Below, piece after piece: positions 4,502-5,076 of a stretch of 5,076 nucleotides of DNA. Position 1 is the first letter of the stretch; every line of letters begins with the position of its first letter. Source of the DNA: Acidobacteriaceae bacterium (GTDB lineage Bacteria > Acidobacteriota > Terriglobia > Terriglobales > Acidobacteriaceae); the NCBI GenBank assembly GCA_030040175.1, contig JASHUF010000137.1, positions 1-5,076 of the forward strand, read 5' to 3'. Below the pieces are notes generated by a model. The model was not told where the DNA came from. It did no database searches and was given only the letters and a program-made list of their open reading frames with translations. The position numbers were made by a program, and so were the translations under genes.

Positions 4502-5076
4502 GTGCAACTCACATCCGTCGACTGGCTGATTATGCTGCTCTACTTCTTCTTTGTGCTGGGCATCGGCTTTGCCCTCAAGCGCTTCATGAAGACGAGCAAG
4601 GATTTCTTCCAGGCGGGGCGGGCGCTGCCGGCGTGGATTTGCGGCCTGGCCTTTATCAGCGCCAATTTGGGCGCGCAGGAAGTGATCGGCATGGGCGCCT
4701 CGGGCGCGAAGTACGGACTGGAGACGGCGCACTTCTACGGCATTGGCGCCATTCCGGCGATGATCTTTGTGGGCATCTTCATGATGCCGTTTTATTACGG
4801 CTCCAAGGCGCGCTCGGTGCCGGAGTTTTTGCGCCTGCGCTTCGATGAGAAGACGCGCGCGCTGAACGCGTGCAGCTTTGCGGTGATGACGGTGTTCAGC
4901 TCCGGGATTTCGATGTACGCCATGGCGCGGCTGATCCAGGCGCTGCACATCTTCGATTCGCTGTTTAATTCGTTCGGCTGGCCGACGGATTGGATCTTCA
5001 CCTTTGCCATTCTGCTTTCGGCCGTCATTGTGCTGCTCTACATTTTTCTGGGCGGGCTGACCAGCGCCATTTATAA
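4502..5076 (+). CDS. Sodium:solute symporter, SSS/SLC5 family (N-terminal part)
   Basis: The first 191 residues of a Na+-coupled uptake transporter with the LeuT-type fold; the C-terminal part lies beyond the right edge. The start is GTG at 4502. Seen: a first helix at 7-25 (DWLIMLLYFFFVLGIGFAL), a basic cytoplasmic loop with the family pattern SKDFFQAGRALPAW (32-45), then the broken helix FISANLGAQEVIGMGASGAKYGL (51-73), which corresponds to the vSGLT/SLC5 segment usually reading ANxSAEQFIGM and includes sodium- and substrate-site positions. Further helices are at about 78-97, 120-145 and 165-185. The signature SVPEFLRLRFDEKTR (105-119) follows the third helix. The window ends at GGLTSAIY, a conserved SSS segment. 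Substrate could be sugar, amino acid or carboxylate; the sequence does not decide. It is divergent from mtnA and separated from it by the repeat-bearing spacer. The last two bases do not make a stop: the final TAA is out of frame. Confidence 0.93.
   Translation, partial: MQLTSVDWLIMLLYFFFVLGIGFALKRFMKTSKDFFQAGRALPAWICGLAFISANLGAQEVIGMGASGAKYGLETAHFYGIGAIPAMIFVGIFMMPFYYGSKARSVPEFLRLRFDEKTRALNACSFAVMTVFSSGISMYAMARLIQALHIFDSLFNSFGWPTDWIFTFAILLSAVIVLLYIFLGGLTSAIY

Noticed and set aside
4469..4948. Minus-strand open frame of 159 codons opposite the symporter
   Set aside because: His/Gln/Arg-rich shadow of a recognisable SSS transporter; no domain.
5074..5076. Apparent TAA at the window end as stop of the symporter
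   Set aside because: It is out of frame; the codon is TAT at 5072-5074 and the gene continues past the edge.

Overview
This is a high-GC (visibly about 60% or more), densely coded bacterial chromosome segment. The gene set, the GTG-rich starts and the style of the intergenic hairpin repeats suggest an Acidobacteriota genome (Terriglobia-like). That placement is an inference from memory of such genomes and was not tested by any search. I see no rRNA, tRNA, CRISPR array, transposase or phage gene.

Layout from left to right: (1) 1-767, minus strand: the N-terminal 255 residues of an M28-family, glutamate carboxypeptidase II-like (NAALADase) peptidase, cut by the left window edge before its zinc-binding catalytic core. 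(2) 768-873: a short divergent intergenic stretch. (3) 874-2235, plus strand: a complete MFS_3/EntS-type 12-helix exporter. Its conserved N-terminus begins upstream of the first ATG, and its best-supported start is a CTG. (4) 2232-2696, minus strand: mscL, a large-conductance mechanosensitive channel with a C-terminal zinc ribbon; its stop codon overlaps the exporter stop tail-to-tail. (5) 2823-3116, minus strand: an unrecognised 97-residue membrane protein. (6) 3144-4235, minus strand: mtnA, methylthioribose-1-phosphate isomerase of methionine salvage. (7) 4236-4501: a 266-bp divergent spacer with a perfect 16-bp palindrome and a cluster of REP-like inverted repeats. (8) 4502-5076, plus strand: the first 191 residues of a sodium:solute symporter (SSS/SLC5 family), cut by the right edge.

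mtnA, the small membrane protein and mscL all run leftward with short gaps (27 and 126 bp) and may be co-transcribed. Their functions (methionine salvage, unknown, osmotic safety valve) do not form an obvious pathway. The symporter and the exporter are transported-substrate unknowns. Most of the window is ordinary housekeeping and transport content. The points most worth a second look are the non-canonical CTG start of the exporter, a near-identical 16/17-bp GC-rich palindromic motif found both between genes and inside an mtnA insertion, the palindrome and repeats between mtnA and the symporter, and the unknown membrane protein directly behind mtnA.
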